Shown here: positions 53,689-64,000 of the stretch, piece by piece
Layout: the number at the start of each line of letters is the position of its first letter
How positions within the stretch are numbered: position 1 is the first letter of the stretch
Assembly: GCA_037074765.1 (NCBI GenBank)
Contig: JBAMDO010000134.1
Span: forward strand, 88,386-152,385
Length of the DNA: 64,000 bases
Origin: Mansonella perstans
Lineage: Eukaryota; Nematoda; Chromadorea; Rhabditida; Onchocercidae
Direction of reading: 5' to 3'
Position numbers and translations under genes: made by a program
The notes under the pieces: model-generated
Seen by the model: only the letters and a program-made list of their open reading frames with translations
Told to the model about the DNA's origin: nothing
Database searches by the model: none

Positions 53689-54155
53689 AATAAGTTAAGC
53701 TGTGCAAGTTCAAGATATTTTTTATTTTGTCTTCGTTGCAAAAAAGATATCGGAACATACGTACGTATTATTTTATGTTTTGCAACTTCAATCATGAATA
53801 TGTAATTTTTTCTTGTTGCAAAGGAGATACAGAGATTATGTACTAATTTATGTTATGCAATTTATAACCTAATAATAGATAATTTCAATATTTCTGATAC
53901 TCATATTTTTTTTTTAATGTGGCTTTGATTTAAATAATCCAACCAAATAGATATTTGAAAAGCGCACACCCCTTGGAAGGATATTTGTTGGATTACCAAA
54001 ATCAGAATCACAGATTTATGTATGACGCCAATCCTAATATGTATATATACAAGAGAAGTCCCAAAATCATTTCGGAAATCTCAAAATCCCAAAATTTCTT
54101 CCACATTTGATTGCAGCATACTCGTGGCTCAACTACTTTTGCATCTCAATTATAA
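53689..54155 (+). CDS. Candidate small CxxC protein, partial model
   Basis: Three stretches behave like phase-0 exons with good splice sites: 53689-53760 (after GGTTTCAG, before GTACGT), 53951-54019 (after CAAATAG, before GTATGA) and 54117-54155 (after TTGCAG, ending TAA). They encode a peptide with FCLRCKKDIGTY, then TPLGRIFVGLPKSE, ending FASQL. The CxxC followed by Gly and a TP...LF-like segment is reminiscent in form of the second half of Yippee/Mis18 zinc domains, but key residues cannot be checked here. A plausible preceding acidic segment (EEEEEWSDF, about 53,525-53,610) lacks a start codon and has a poor donor. Its start only about 90-260 bp after mS35 would fit an operon-like arrangement. 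I do not recognise the gene with confidence. Confidence 0.3.
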
Positions 54156-54904
54156 TCTTCTAACAAAAGCGACAATCAGTTTTTATTTGAAGGTAATGAC
54201 AGAATTTGTTAATTGAAATTGTTTATTGTACAACTTACTTTTTTATTACTGTTTACTTATTTATTGCGCATTTTATACGTTTTTCTCCCTGTTATTATAT
54301 GTAGTGATATTGTGTGAGTACATTATTACGTCCCAAATAAACCTCTGTTGCCCATAAAACAAGTCAAAATATAGTTTTTCAGCGAAATATTTTCAAAATT
54401 AATTCCGTCGTTTCCTTTTTTTTTAAATTGATAGAAAATAACACGATAATAACGAAATCTTTTTTACTGTAGAGTCCTTATGTGAAAAAGATTGACAAAT
54501 TAAAACATGCGGATAAAGCACGGAAAGGATGCTTTTTTGTGCCTGAATGAGTCGAAGTTTATCCATCCCTCCATTATGCGACATTTTTATCATCTTAAAT
54601 TCCTCCGTTTGACAGTTATGTTTACGGTAATGTATTACACTGTTGTAAATTACCCTTCCCTTATAAAGTCTCTTACAAGCATCGACGATCAAGAGATAAA
54701 CTTTTGTCAAACATCTTGCCAAACGTCTGTGTCAGGCAACACAAGAAATTTCATCTTCACACTAAACAATGATTTTTTTACGACATCCTCTTTCATCCAT
54801 CCTAGTGAAAACGAATGAAATTTGATAGGGAAACATTATGTCCTTTCTGTGCTCCCTGTTTCTCCTAATTTCTAACAGATAATATTTCAGAAATCACTGA
54901 AAAT

Positions 54905-55115
54905 GACTCCTGGAAATATCATTTCTTTTTTGTTTATTTGTCTGAAATTCAAGAATAAGGTTACTGCAATGTGGGTCAATTGAAAACCGAAATTGCAGCT
55001 AGAAATAGAAATTAGTGATATCAGTGTGCAACGAGTTACCATGCAATTTTTTATCAGAAATAAACCTTCTGTCAGAGATACAAGTATTTTGATCAAAATA
55101 ATGAATCGTATGAAA
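54905..55115 (-). pseudogene. Relic of an Srx-like receptor gene (exons 4-5)
   Basis: On the minus strand this stretch repeats the end of exon 4 and the start of exon 5 of the neighbouring receptor genes: ATTTTGATCAAAATA...GT, then about 137 bp further the CTTGAATTTCAG acceptor. In copy 1 the same two landmarks are 133 bp apart. The remaining peptide (FIRFIILIKILVSL) still resembles FIDFITLIKMLAYR of copy 1. No other exons are left, and the downstream exon is shortened. It is a dead third member of the cluster. Confidence 0.6.
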
Positions 55116-55259
55116 CAAATTAATTTACAAAATTAAACAAATTAATGAAACAAATATCGTGAAAAAAATTGATTTTCGAAAAATTCTAACCCAAAAATGT
55201 GTCACTTCAACTGGAAATAATCCACTCGTTACATGAAGAAAAGAAAGTAATAATGCACT

Positions 55260-57099
55260 TCAGTGCATCATTCCAATTGTTGATACTGGTCCAGAATATT
55301 TTCCGAAGATAAGCTTCCGATTAAAAATTAGAAACATTAATCTGAAAAAAGGACAATATTTCCCGAGAGCGACCACAGAAGATAATATCGAAGCATGGTC
55401 GATACATAATAAAACATTTCTTCTAGTATGTTGTAGAGTATACAGTTGACTGTAATTTCACGAGACATGATTCTAACAGAAAGAATCGTACCCATCCAAT
55501 GAATGTGTCAGAAGCCATGCCATCGTGTTGCATATGAAGAGAAGCCATTTACCAGTGAATAAAATTGAAGAAACGTTGAATACAATAACGATCGAGACGT
55601 AAAGCAAGCAAAGCTTGCATGACTGGAAAATGGCATTAACGTAACTCATAGCAGCGGAGTTTAGCTTGAATTAATTTTACAATTTTAAAATTTTAACTCG
55701 GTGAAACTTAGCACATATTTGTAATTAATTGGCTTTAATAAATGCAAAATTATATGGGCTTTTCCCGTTCTTTTCATAAATTTCTTTTTTTCCAGGATAT
55801 TTTATTACCTGTTTAAAAAACAATACATTCCTTATGCTGCTGGTACTGTTAAAAGCATCATTTACTTGCACTGACTGAAATTCAAGAAACAATCACTGCA
55901 ACATAATTTGATATAGCAAAAGAAAAGAAGGATCTGGACACATACATGAGTTGAGTTTCTCGCTAATATATGCAAAATCTGCTTGTTCTAAGTAACTTAC
56001 TCTGTATGCAAGCATTTTGATCAAAGTAATGAAATCGATGAATGCCATTCCTACTACTACAGCTATTGATAATGAAGCATTAATTGTACCACATATTTCA
56101 CCGTGTAAAGAAATGGGATGCACCCAACGATATGTTGAATCAAAATTAAATAGAAATGAACAATTTCCTGCAAAATTTTCATAAGGAATAAAACAACCAA
56201 TAAATGACTGGTTTTTGCACTCTGCCAGTTTTGCATGAATAAATAATTGTAAACAGCTTCTTCATTCACAGACTTACCATATAAATGATGAGTGCAATAG
56301 ATCATTACCAATATCCAAGAGATAACCACAAGTTTGAAAGTCTTAGATGGTGACCATAACTGATCGTATTTTGTCGCATACACGAAAGCACAAAATCTAT
56401 TGAGAGCTGTTAAAAAGTGGATAAGAATCGATCCAAACCATCCTCCATTTAAAAAAGTACCAATCAATCGTACAAAAAATAGTTCCGGCGATGATAATAT
56501 CGGAGATTTCCTAAAATTAAATCTTTTAAATAAAACAAAAAATTGGAAAAAATGCAAAATAGAAGCGAAATTTTTTCGAAATATAAATTAACTTACAGGC
56601 TTAGGACAATAGTACACCATATCATGTGTACGAATGTGACCTGCAAGTTGCATATCAGGAAACTGCTGCATAAAATCCCGAACGCGTTACGAAACGTGCC
56701 TCGTACGTGTTAATACAAGGATAGCCGTTGCTATAGTCCAAAACAGCTATCTAATAATAATTGGTGTAAAGTAGCACTGGTCGATTTTATTGCTCATGAT
56801 GAACAAGCTATTTGGATAAATGTTGTAGAATTTTAATCTCAAAGTAGATTTTCATCAGTACGTTTCTAAGGAAAGATTTCCAACTAAACAGTACTATGAA
56901 TATTTACTGAAAATATTTATAATCTTTACATTCCTGCTTAGAAAAAGGACCTATGTCAATTGCCTTCTTCATCCTAAGATCATATGTGCCTGTCATTTTA
57001 TGCCTATTTTAGTCAAATTTGTCATTCATTTGATGAAATACTAACCACGACGATACAAGCCATTGCAATGTTGTCTTCAATGTCGTTGTTTTTATGCAT
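55260..57099 (-). CDS. Srx-like chemoreceptor (7TM GPCR), copy 1, frameshifted
   Basis: Seven exons on the minus strand: 57099-57046, 56750-56597, 56510-56278, 56167-56001, 55874-55809, 55622-55492, 55341-55260 (stop). All donors and acceptors are intact and phases match except in exon 2, which is 154 bp where 161 is needed. The product would be about 297 residues with seven membrane segments. Landmarks are TFRNAFGILC before TM2, LNRFCAFVYATKYDQLW at the end of TM3, the loop with GNCSFLF, and FFKQ before TM6. These fit the nematode Srx family of chemosensory receptors. The seven missing bases in exon 2, relative to copy 2, are each one base lost from a run of two or more identical bases, so sequencing or assembly error is as likely as decay. 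The ligand is unknown. Confidence 0.72.
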
Positions 57100-58485
57100 T
57101 ATGAAGAGATCTGTCAAAAATACTGTTTAATTTGGTGATGAAAATTGAGTCGAAAAACAAGATAAACCGTTTCCTCTACCTCATTTGTCTAACAAATGCT
57201 ATTCAAGAGGAACTAAACTAGAGTAGTCTGTTTTACAACAAAAAAGATGATGGTAAAGATAGTTTTAAAAACAATATAAGCAAGGAAATTATGAGTAATT
57301 AAAATAAATGGATTTCTTTATAATTCGAAACAATTGCATACTGTATAGAAAGTCTGGTATGGTTTAAATTGCGTATCATTTAACAGCTGCACAGAATTCC
57401 AAACACGCTGCAGAAGAGTGGTATAATACTCGCACGTTTTATGTAGAGCGAGAAATGTTGCTGTAAGAATAAAAACTGCGGTTAAATTCATCTTAGATAA
57501 ATATGGGAAGTATTTTGCTAAGCAAAATGACACCCATCCATAATCCCGGTTGGCTTTCTTCTTATTTTTTCTTGAAGTCGCAAATTTTGGCTTTTTCTGC
57601 AGTTCGGAGTAGTTTTGCTTATTATACTAAATTATGATTACAGTGCTTTCAGAGGTGGAAAAGCTTATCAAATCACTATCATCTCGTTACTATGATCGTC
57701 TTACTTAGAGGGAATGACCTAATTTCGAAAAGCTTTTGTTGTAATACAGAAGCACAAGTTGATTCGTCCAAACATAGCGCTACCAGTCCTTTTGCAAAAG
57801 CTGAAAAGAAGCACAGTTCAGCAAAATTTCTCGCTTATATGATATCATTATTGAATTAAATTTCCGAAACATTTTTAAGCAAATCTTTCGTTCATACGAT
57901 AACATTATTAAATTACATTTCCGTGGCAACCTCGCGATTTATAATCGAGAAATGTTGTTGATGAATTAACATTGGCCTCAAAGAGTCAATTCATTCTTTT
58001 CAAACGATGTTGGGTTTTTGATTAAAGAAAGTGCGCCACTGAAAATTAAGAAATATATTATTATTATCTAATTTAATTTATTATTATGTATTCATTATTA
58101 TCTTACTAGATAATAATAAGTTAGACAATTTATTAATAGATGATTCATTTTTTATTTATTATTACGAATATTATGTATGACTTGAAATCAGCCACTTTTT
58201 TAAAAAAAATATTCTCGAAACAGCACAGATTAATTCTTCACGAATACATGCAACAGAAAAGTTTGTTCAGATTATCACTGTTATGGTGCAACTTAAAAGT
58301 GACAACAATTATATACAGTTTTGACTGCTTGCTACAGTGTAATAATTTCGAATTCCTCTAATAAGCTTTGCTATGTTGGAATTTTTATAATTAGCACCTG
58401 TGAAATTCTCTCACTCCTGAATATTTTCTCAAATATTAGCGTCAGTCATACTTGTTTTCAATGGACAAACAATTTCCTTACATTG
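57100..58485. other. 5' flank of receptor copy 1, duplicated at 62.8-63.9 kb
   Basis: Most of this stretch, up to about 58,310, aligns with 62,823-63,880 with many small indels, so it was duplicated together with the receptor. On the minus strand 57,495-57,322 a frame from MNLTAVFILTATFLALH looks like a secretion signal plus a short Cys-containing peptide, but the second copy does not keep that frame, so I do not call a gene. No other gene is evident. Confidence 0.55.
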
Positions 58486-58821
58486 CATTTTTATGAAAAA
58501 TCATTCTGTAAATCGATTCTCACCACATTAATTTTTTGTTTCTCGCACAAGTATAACTGTCAAACAAATGGTCACTCCAAATGTGTGTGAACTGTTGTTT
58601 TTGCGAGATATTTCCCATGTTAATCGGGGATTTTTGAAGAAAGGGTCACTAAATATTTAAGCAAGGGTTATAGCATGAAAATCATTCAATTTCAAAAATC
58701 CAATCATTTTGCAGCAACATCAATAAAATATTGTCGTTCCATTAAAGAATAATTTGAAATATTTTTAAAAGACATATTCAGTACGCTGCTTTTAATTAGT
58801 TTGTATTTAATTCAAATGTAT
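58486..58821. repeat. Direct repeat left of the Bel/Pao fragment
   Basis: About 335 bp here match 60,260-60,596, including CTGTCAAACAAATGGTCACT and CAGTACGCTGCTTTTAATTA, with scattered substitutions and one messy indel zone. The right copy is the natural 3' flank and last bases of receptor copy 2; this left copy is the extra one. It stops abruptly at the first bases of the retroelement fragment. Confidence 0.85.
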
Positions 58822-60235
58822 ACCTATGTAGGTTTTGGTGATTATAAAACTAAACGTCCAATCGACTTCATCTCACCTACAGCTGCCTTAGATATACCAA
58901 TTAATTATGATAATGAACACGAGGAATATACCCCGTATGCCGTGAAATTCTTGCGAGAGGTCGACTGTCAGCCAATATTTTCCAGCGGTTTGATCAGGGA
59001 GCGTTGTGTGGGGTTGAATTGATTGTGGTTTGGATTAATTTCTGTGATTGGATTGAGTTGCGGGGAAACCTCAAACTTTTCTAATTAAACCTTTATTAGA
59101 ACGTACGTATGAATGAGTGAGTATAAGAATGTACAAATGTACGAATGTACAGTTTGAGGATCGAGTGTATATATATAGTCGTAGAAGAGGCGGGATTAAA
59201 AGCTTAATACAAAGATCATAAAGTTAAAGTGATAAAAGAGGGATTAATTATGATTGACAATAGATGATTTGCAACAGCAGCGTCTTCAAAGCGATGCCAA
59301 ACTACTTGTCAGAATAAATAAACAAAGATGTTATTGGTGAAAAGATTGACAGTTTATAGTGGTGAAGAGGGGAATTAATTGCTTAAAACAATGGCCCTTT
59401 GTTTGTAGCGCAGTAGCTGCTGCTTTGTTAGCTTACTGTAGAAAAGAGGATTGACAATAATACAAATCCTTTGTTGTAGATAAATATCTTAAGTTGCTGT
59501 TAATAAAGCATTTTCCTTGTATGCGTAGAAAGGATGTGAATTCACATGACAACAAAGAACATGGAAATAAATCTAAAAATGTAACTTTAGTTGAATGCTT
59601 TACAATGTTATTAACGCTTATTTACAATTTAATTTATTGAGTTATTGGAAGTTTCGCGTCATGAAATTCGCGACACCGTACGCATTAACCAATAAAGACA
59701 AATTAGTCAAATATTGGACAAACACCCTTAAAACGTTAGATGTTTCTGGAAATTATGAAGAGACGAGTATCTCCGAGTTTAAGAAAACGTATGCAAAGGA
59801 AATAGCCTCTCCCAGACTCGTAAAGAAAAGATTACCACAGATAAATGAAATAATTCTATTAATAGAACTCGATGCACTTCGTGGTGTATGGAATCTTCCA
59901 AAAATAATCAAATTCAACAGAGGCTAGGACCGATGTATGCGAAGTGCAACCATACAAATGCCCAATGGAAAACAACTCGATCGTTCTATAGGTATGCTTT
60001 GCGCCTGGAAATGGAAAGCAGTGTCAACAACGATGGTCTCAACAATACAGAAAACCCTTTGGAAAATGATTCAGAAGGACCAATAGCGAGCCGAACTAGA
60101 AATAAAACCAGCTAAGATTCCGCACTAATTTCTTCTTTCTCTCCTCTCATTGGGACTGTCGCGAACGATCATATCGCGAAACCGACAATAAACCGATAAT
60201 TCAAATTGTAGATAAACGTTAATGACATTATGAAG
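58819..60235 (+). mobile_element. Truncated Bel/Pao LTR retrotransposon fragment
   Basis: The fragment holds the C-terminal end of a Pao-type integrase/polyprotein in two blocks, 58,822-58,937 and 59,676-60,115. Landmarks are TYVGF, RPIDFISP and LDIP in the first block and KLVKYW, NTLKTLD, INEI, RGVW in the second; the polyprotein appears to end in a SRTRNKTS tail (stop 60,113-60,115) after a small frame change near 59,900. Just after, at 60,157, TGTCGCGAA probably marks the start of the 3' LTR, cut off after about 80 bp. The 5' side is missing. The coding region is split by the nested LTR at 58,938-59,675, and the spacer domain expected between KTLD and SPR is altered. It cannot be active. 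Confidence 0.8.
58938..59675 (+). mobile_element. Solo LTR nested in the Bel/Pao integrase
   Basis: The 738-bp block starts TGCCGTGAA, ends TTCGCGACA, and has a perfect 5-bp target-site duplication CCGTA at 58,933-58,937 and 59,676-59,680. Removing the block and one duplication leaves the host element's integrase frame open across the join, which fixes both ends. It shares terminal bases and the CTCAAACTT...TAATTAAACCTTTATTA segment with the 517-bp solo LTR in the GGT intron, and a similar start with the truncated LTR at 60,157. No internal region remains. Confidence 0.87.
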
Positions 60236-60259
60236 CATTCAATTAATTTTACAATCCTC

Positions 60260-60596
60260 AGATTTATGAAGAATCATTATGAATATCGATTTTCACCACA
60301 TTAATTTTTTGTTTCTCGCACAGGCGTAACTGTCAAACAAATGGTCACTCCAAATGTGTGTGAACTGTTGTTCCTGCGAGATATTTCGAGATATTTTTGA
60401 AGAATCCCCGATTTTTTTGAAGACTAAATATTTAAGCAAGGGTTATAGCATGAAAATCATTCAATTTTCAAAAATCCAATCATTTTGCAGCAACACCAAT
60501 AAAATATTGTCGTTCCATTAAAGCATAATTTGAAATATTTTTAAAAGACATATTCAGTACGCTGCTTTTAATTAGTTTGTATTCAATTCAAATGTA
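60260..60596. repeat. Direct repeat right of the Bel/Pao fragment
   Basis: This is the partner of 58,486-58,821. It is continuous with receptor copy 2 and contains its stop codon (60,583-60,585), so it is the original location. The two copies are similar but clearly not identical. Confidence 0.85.
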
Positions 60597-62822
60597 CTAC
60601 AGCTGCGGTTGTCCATGCACTGAGTTCTGCCTTGCAAATAATTGTGCGATTGAGAATTAGAAAGGTTAACCTGAAAAATGGATAAATCTAAGTAGTATGT
60701 AGATTAAATTTATTTTAAAAAGTTAGAATGCAAAGTGCCATAAAAACAGAATCACTATTTGTTAAAGTCGATGAAGGAAGGATTCGAAGAAATACAGAAA
60801 ACATTTAAAATGGAACTGCGACAATTTTCATAACACGGCTAATAGATATAACATAAGTTATAAAAACAAAATCTTGAGACTGCAGCACAAAATTAAGAAA
60901 TGTTATAAGATTGAAATAAAAAATGACGTAGTATTGTTTACCGTGAAAAAGTGATGTAGGATTACTTACCCGTCCAGAGACTGTGTCAAAATCCATGTTA
61001 CTGTGCTGGAAGCAAATAGAAACCATTTATTGCTCAACAAATGTTGAACAGTATTGAATAATACAGTGCATGAGATGTATAGCAGACCAACTATGCATGA
61101 CTGTAATGTAATTTCATTATAATTAGACAGATAATTAGACCTTCATAGGCAAAGTATTTAGATGTCACTATGATCAATTGCAGAGATTCTAATTATCATT
61201 CAATCTTTTCTATTTATCTCTCCATAAAACTTATTATCCTAATAGTGTATTAAATCCATTACCTCTTTGAAGAATAATTTCTCTTTTTCGTTAATAGTAC
61301 AGTTAGTGGACAATGTTACATTTCCTCGCACTATCTGAAATTCAAGAAAATGGCACTGCAATCAGACTTGACTGTCTATCCTGATGCATTAAATTAAACT
61401 CGCGTGAATACTAACGTTCAGTGAATCGCCAATGCAATCAGTAATCAGGAGTGAAGCTTACTCTGAGATATGCAAACATTTTTACTAAAGTAGCGAAATC
61501 GATGCATGCCGTTGCCATAACTATTCCCACTGTTGTAATAGTGTCAGTATTAGAACACATTTTAGCATAGAAAGAACTTTGATAGGAAAAGGCATAGTTC
61601 GAATTTCTATTGAACACAATTGAACATTCTTCTGCAAGCAAAATAAAGCTAATTTCAATATTAACAATCAAGACGGCTCCTTTTTTTTTAAATTAGCAAA
61701 ATAATCTAGATAATTGAATATTTAGATATTATTTGCTTATTTCTAACATTTAGTTTGGATTTGTAGAACGACATAATCCTTTATTCGCGATCAGAATTGC
61801 AATATCTTGCAATATATAGTGTTGTAAGATAGGCTACATCAACTAACGCTATCGTTGTTAGATAGCAAGCCATTTTGATGAATAATTTCCTTCACAGAGA
61901 CAGCAATGAAGAAATATTATTAAATATTATTATTAAATATTATTAAATAGTTTGTAATATTAAAATTTTGTATAGCTTCCTTACATACTTACTATGTATG
62001 TGCTGGAAGGAGAAGAGCATTCCAAATGTCCATGAACAGATTCCAATAAATAATGCCTTGATTTCGACCACAGTTGATTATATCTTGTTGCATATACGAA
62101 AGCACAAAATCTATTAAGAGCGACAAAAAAGTGCGCTAAAATCGAACCAAACCATCCTCCATCTGCTAAAACGCCAACGAATCGTACGAAAAATAGTTCT
62201 GGTGACGATAGTATTGGAGATTTCCTAAAATTAAATCTTTTAAATAAAACAAAAAATTTTTGGAAAAAATGCAAAAATAGGAAGCGAAAATTTTTTCGAA
62301 ATACAAATTACTTACAAGCTTAGGACAATAGTACACCATATCATGTGTACGAATGTGACCTGCAAGTTGCATATCAGGAAACTGCTGCATAAAATCCCGA
62401 ACGCGTTACGAAAACGTGGCCTCGTACGTGTTTAAATACAAGGATAAGCCGTTGCTAATTAGTCCAAAAACAGCTATCTAATAATAATTTAGTGTAAAAG
62501 TAGCACTGGTCGATTTTATTGCTCATGAATGCAACAAGTTATTTGGAAATAAGTGTTAGTAGAATTTTAATCTCATAAGTAGATTTTCATCAGTACGTTT
62601 CTAAGGAAAGATTTCCAACTAAACAGTACTATGAACATTTGTTGAAAATATTATAATCTTATATTGCTGATTAGAAAAGGACTATGCCTTCTCATCCTAA
62701 GTTCTTATGTGCCTGTCATCTTATACCTATTTTAGCCATATTTGTCATTTATTTGATGAAGTACTAACCACGACGATACAAGCCATTGCAATGCTGTCTT
62801 CAAAATCGTTGTTTTTAGGCAT
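60583..62822 (-). CDS. Srx-like chemoreceptor (7TM GPCR), copy 2, frameshifted
   Basis: Seven exons on the minus strand: 62822-62769, 62477-62316, 62224-61993, 61631-61462, 61334-61263, 61100-60970, 60670-60583 (stop). Exon limits and phases mirror copy 1. The expected product is about 302 residues: MPKNNDFEDSIAMACIVV then TM1 with IAVFGLISNGLSLY, LNRFCAFVYATRYNQLW at TM3, a loop with ECSIVF, and KLFFKE before TM6. Two single-base indels break the frame: one extra T in exon 2 (ACGTTTTCG, where copy 1 has ACGTTTCG) and one missing base in exon 3 after LWSKS. The C-terminal exons differ substantially from copy 1 while keeping their frames, which argues that both copies were under selection after they split. 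Confidence 0.72.
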
Positions 62823-63880
62823 TATGAAGAAATCTGTCAAAAATACAATTTGTTTTGGATGAAGCATGATTCAAAAAAACCCTTTCCTCATTTGTTTGGC
62901 AATGTTATTGAAGAGGAATTAAACTGAAGAGTAATCTGTTGTACAACAAAAAAGATGGTAAAGATAGTTTTAAAAACAAAACAGTAAGTACGAAAATTAT
63001 GAGCAACTAAAATAAATGGATTTGTTCATAACTCAGAATAGTTGCATATTGCATAGAAAGTCTAGTATGGTTTAAGTTACGTATCACTTAATTGCACAGA
63101 ATACCAAATACGAAAGAGATCTCGTACTCATATTTATTAGAGCGAGAAATGTTGCTGATGAAAAACCTGCAGTTCATTTTGGATAAATGTGAGAATTATT
63201 GTGATAAACAGCATATTTAAAACTGTGAATTTTGGCTTATTACTTCTGCAGCTCGGCGTAATTTTGCTAATTATAATTACGATTCCAATATTTTTAGAAA
63301 AAAATAAGATTTATCACATCATTACACGTCATTGCTGTAATCGTCATGTTTAAATGATAAGAAAATCATTTAATTAGAAAGGTTTACCGTTATAATATCA
63401 GAAGTGCAATTTTATCTTTTCAAAAACAGCGCCGTCAGTTATTTCTCAGAAACTGAAAAGGATCTGAAATGTTCAGCAAAATCTTTTAATACGATAATAT
63501 ACAATGATATTATTGAATTACATTTCCGTAGCAACCTCTCGATTTCGTCGAAAACTTTGTTTTTACTTTAATATATGCCTCAAAGCCATCAATTTACTCT
63601 CAACAAGGGATATGTTTTTATTTTTCAGATAAAGGAAGTGCTTCATTATAAACTGAGAAATATATTATTACTGCAGAGAAAAACAAAAAACAAAATTAAT
63701 GGTTTATAGGATTATTCGACATGCTCAATTTTGAAAGTAATTTATGATTTGAAATTCGATATTTTTTCAACAGAAATATTATCGAAATATAAAAAAATCA
63801 TTCCATGGATACATGAACAAAAAATTTATTCAGGTTATCACATACTCTTATGCTGCAACTTAAAAAATGATAACAATTAT
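62823..63880. other. 5' flank of receptor copy 2
   Basis: The stretch aligns with 57,100-58,310 with frequent small indels and contains no gene I can support. The homology ends at about 63,880, where the sequence switches to gamma-glutamyltransferase DNA. Confidence 0.6.
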
Positions 63881-64000
63881 ATCATTAATAAATAGTGAAC
63901 TTAGGAAATTATAACAGAATTAATAATGAACGAAATCAAAATATGACAGTAATTCCAAAACTACCATGTGTCGTACAAGCAATTGTTGTAAGCGCAGATG
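63881..64000 (+). pseudogene. Second copy of the last GGT exon (partial, window edge)
   Basis: The final 120 bases repeat 46,975-47,095, that is the end of the last GGT intron and the first 97 bases of its last exon. Beyond the first ~20 exon bases the copies are identical. Three small differences occur, and one is a one-base loss (GAATTGACTAATG becomes GAATTAATAATG) that shifts the frame. The copy is cut by the window end, so its extent is unknown. It is either a recent segmental duplication or an assembly join. Confidence 0.8.

Noticed and set aside
54423..54818. Overlapping frames of about 100 codons on both strands
   Set aside because: No family resemblance, no clear exon partners, and both strands are open at once, which suggests chance in a slightly less AT-rich stretch.
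56400..56591. Plus-strand frame over the receptor exons
   Set aside because: It is the reverse complement of the third receptor exon, whose minus-strand reading matches the Srx-like pattern.
57322..57495. Signal-peptide-like frame (MNLTAVFILTATFLALH...) on the minus strand, candidate secreted peptide
   Set aside because: The duplicated copy at about 63.0-63.2 kb does not keep the frame or the cysteines, so there is no sign of selection.

Overview
The window is nuclear DNA of a nematode. Evidence: extreme AT richness, small exons cut by introns with GT...AG ends and T-rich acceptors, likely spliced-leader acceptors just upstream of start codons, and recognisable nematode families (Lustrin-type Cys domains, an Srx-like chemoreceptor family, Bel/Pao LTR elements). 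A filarial/spirurid worm fits the style, but species cannot be decided from sequence alone. The supplied short reading frames are mostly single exons; the gene models below were rebuilt by hand by joining exons in phase.

Layout: (1) 183-819 (+), last two exons of a small Cys-rich Lustrin-domain protein. (2) About 820-18,429, a 17.6 kb stretch with no convincing gene, only AT-rich DNA, microsatellites, short tandem repeats and one compositionally different block near 11.7-12.1 kb. (3) 18,430-34,126 (+), a formin of the DAAM type in 19 exons, 1003 residues, with GBD/FH3, a coiled coil, a very short FH1, a complete FH2 and a C-terminal DAD. (4) 37,897-47,157 (+), a gamma-glutamyltransferase in 14 exons, 654 residues, with an N-terminal membrane anchor and the conserved autoprocessing threonine; one intron carries a solo LTR. 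(5) 50,212-53,432 (+), mitochondrial ribosomal protein mS35 in nine exons, 382 residues, preceded by two minisatellites. (6) 53.7-54.2 kb (+), three in-phase candidate exons of an unrecognised small CxxC protein. (7) 55-64 kb, an unstable region: two tandem Srx-like receptor genes on the minus strand, both with frameshifting indels, a third receptor relic, a truncated Bel/Pao element with a solo LTR nested in its integrase region, a 0.33 kb direct repeat on both sides of that element, and at the extreme right edge a second copy of the last gamma-glutamyltransferase exon.

The left and middle genes are ordinary single-copy housekeeping or developmental genes: DAAM assembles actin filaments under Rho/Wnt-PCP control, gamma-glutamyltransferase acts on extracellular glutathione, mS35 is part of the mitochondrial small subunit. 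They need not work together. The notable biology is structural: two independent solo LTRs, each with perfect 5-bp target-site duplications, a nested insertion that splits an older element's reading frame exactly at the duplication, and segmental duplication with breakpoints visible at base resolution. I found no clear new enzymatic or defence system.
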